DNA from: JADHTT01 sp964633845
Lineage (GTDB): Bacteria > Campylobacterota > Campylobacteria > Campylobacterales > Arcobacteraceae
Length of the DNA: 7,413 nucleotides
Assembly: GCA_964633845.1 (NCBI GenBank)
Contig: CAZWLA010000059.1
Location: 1 to 7,413, forward strand
Direction: 5' to 3'
Part shown: positions 7,133 to 7,413 of the stretch, one piece after another
Numbering within the stretch: the stretch's first letter is position 1
How the letters are laid out: each line of letters opens with the position of its first letter
Position numbers and translations under genes: made by a program
Notes under the pieces: model-generated
Seen by the model: only the letters and a program-made list of their open reading frames with translations
Databases searched by the model: none
What the model was told of the DNA's origin: nothing

Positions 7133-7413
7133 GATATAACTATGTACGATTAATCCTCTAAATTCCATATTTACTTTTTTTAATTTTTATATTAGTCTAT
7201 AAATCTAATATGCTATTAATATTACTTAAGATAAATTATATTTATATTGTTAAGCTATAATATGGGGGAGTTGAAAATGCTACAATACTTCACTAAATTT
7301 AAATTAATAAAGTTAGATTTAATATAGAATATTTCAGGCTAAATAATTATTTTTTCTTATAATTAGCAAGATGGTCGTCTTAATGAAGAAAAATTATGAT
7401 TGCAATCAGTACA
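7133..7413. other. AT-rich gene-poor stretch
   Basis: No coding region longer than a few dozen codons and no RNA gene is recognisable here. Two items stand out. ATATTAG (7189-7195) and CTAATAT (7205-7211) form a 7-bp inverted repeat with a nine-base loop and no following T-tract. A perfect TATAAT (7256-7261) sits in a T-rich context typical of Campylobacterota promoters, which often lack a clear -35. It may read rightwards into whatever begins after 7370. Confidence 0.4.
7371..7413 (+). CDS. Possible start of a gene cut by the window edge
   Basis: An open frame runs from the ATG at 7371 (a second in-frame ATG is at 7383) to the right edge and reads MVVLMKKNYDCNQY. There is no strong ribosome site: AGCAAG precedes the first ATG, and AATGAAGAA lies around the second. 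The ATG at 7396 in another frame (MIAIST) is an alternative. The fragment is too short to identify. The wording MKKNYDCNQY is loosely like the start of IS200/IS605-type TnpA transposases, which is only a guess. A short hairpin (7368-7372 with 7377-7381) covers the first ATG. Confidence 0.25.
   Translation, partial: MVVLMKKNYDCNQY

Noticed and set aside
7277..7327. A 16-codon plus-strand frame (MLQYFTKFKLIKLDLI) after GGGGGAG
   Set aside because: The ribosome site is good, but the nearest promoter (TATAAT 7256-7261) would start transcription near 7268, inside that site, and so short a frame is common by chance in AT-rich DNA. A leader peptide cannot be excluded.
1..7413. CRISPR array, tRNA or rRNA gene
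   Set aside because: No regularly spaced direct repeats, cloverleaf with a TTCGA-type loop, or rRNA-like conserved sequence was seen on either strand.

Overview
The window is AT-rich and looks like Campylobacterota chromosome, most likely from the Arcobacter/Sulfurimonas side of the phylum. This rests on the wording of the MetH protein, a WYL-domain tail and an FtsZ-like fragment that read like that group, and on A/T-biased codon use. The assignment comes from recognition of protein wording, not from a search.

Layout. (1) 1-743, plus strand: two broken genes in tandem. The first is the C-terminal part of a WYL-domain transcriptional regulator, with a stop codon in frame and no frame open to the window edge. 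The second overlaps it by a TAATG stop/start and keeps the N-terminus and C-terminus of an FtsZ-like GTPase, with nearly all of the middle missing and the two ends in different frames. They look like a decayed two-gene operon. (2) 744-856: a short spacer. (3) 857-4243, minus strand: a full-domain cobalamin-dependent methionine synthase (MetH). Its conserved N-terminal strand continues upstream of the first available ATG, in frame, without any ATG, GTG or TTG start. (4) 4244-4411: a divergent promoter region. (5) 4412-5647, plus strand: a complete DEAD-box RNA helicase of RhlE type. (6) 5640-5654: a hairpin between convergent genes, overlapping the helicase stop codon. (7) 5673-7088, minus strand: a complete aldehyde dehydrogenase preceded by a perfect 9-bp inverted repeat that overlaps its probable promoter. 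(8) 7133-7413: a gene-poor AT-rich stretch, possibly ending in the start of another gene or mobile element.

The three intact genes are separately transcribed housekeeping or metabolic genes: methionine synthesis and methyl-folate recycling, RNA remodelling, and aldehyde oxidation. Nothing in the layout ties them into one pathway. No intact new system is visible. The most notable items are the remnant WYL/FtsZ-like pair, the missing metH start codon and the operator-like repeat at the aldehyde dehydrogenase.
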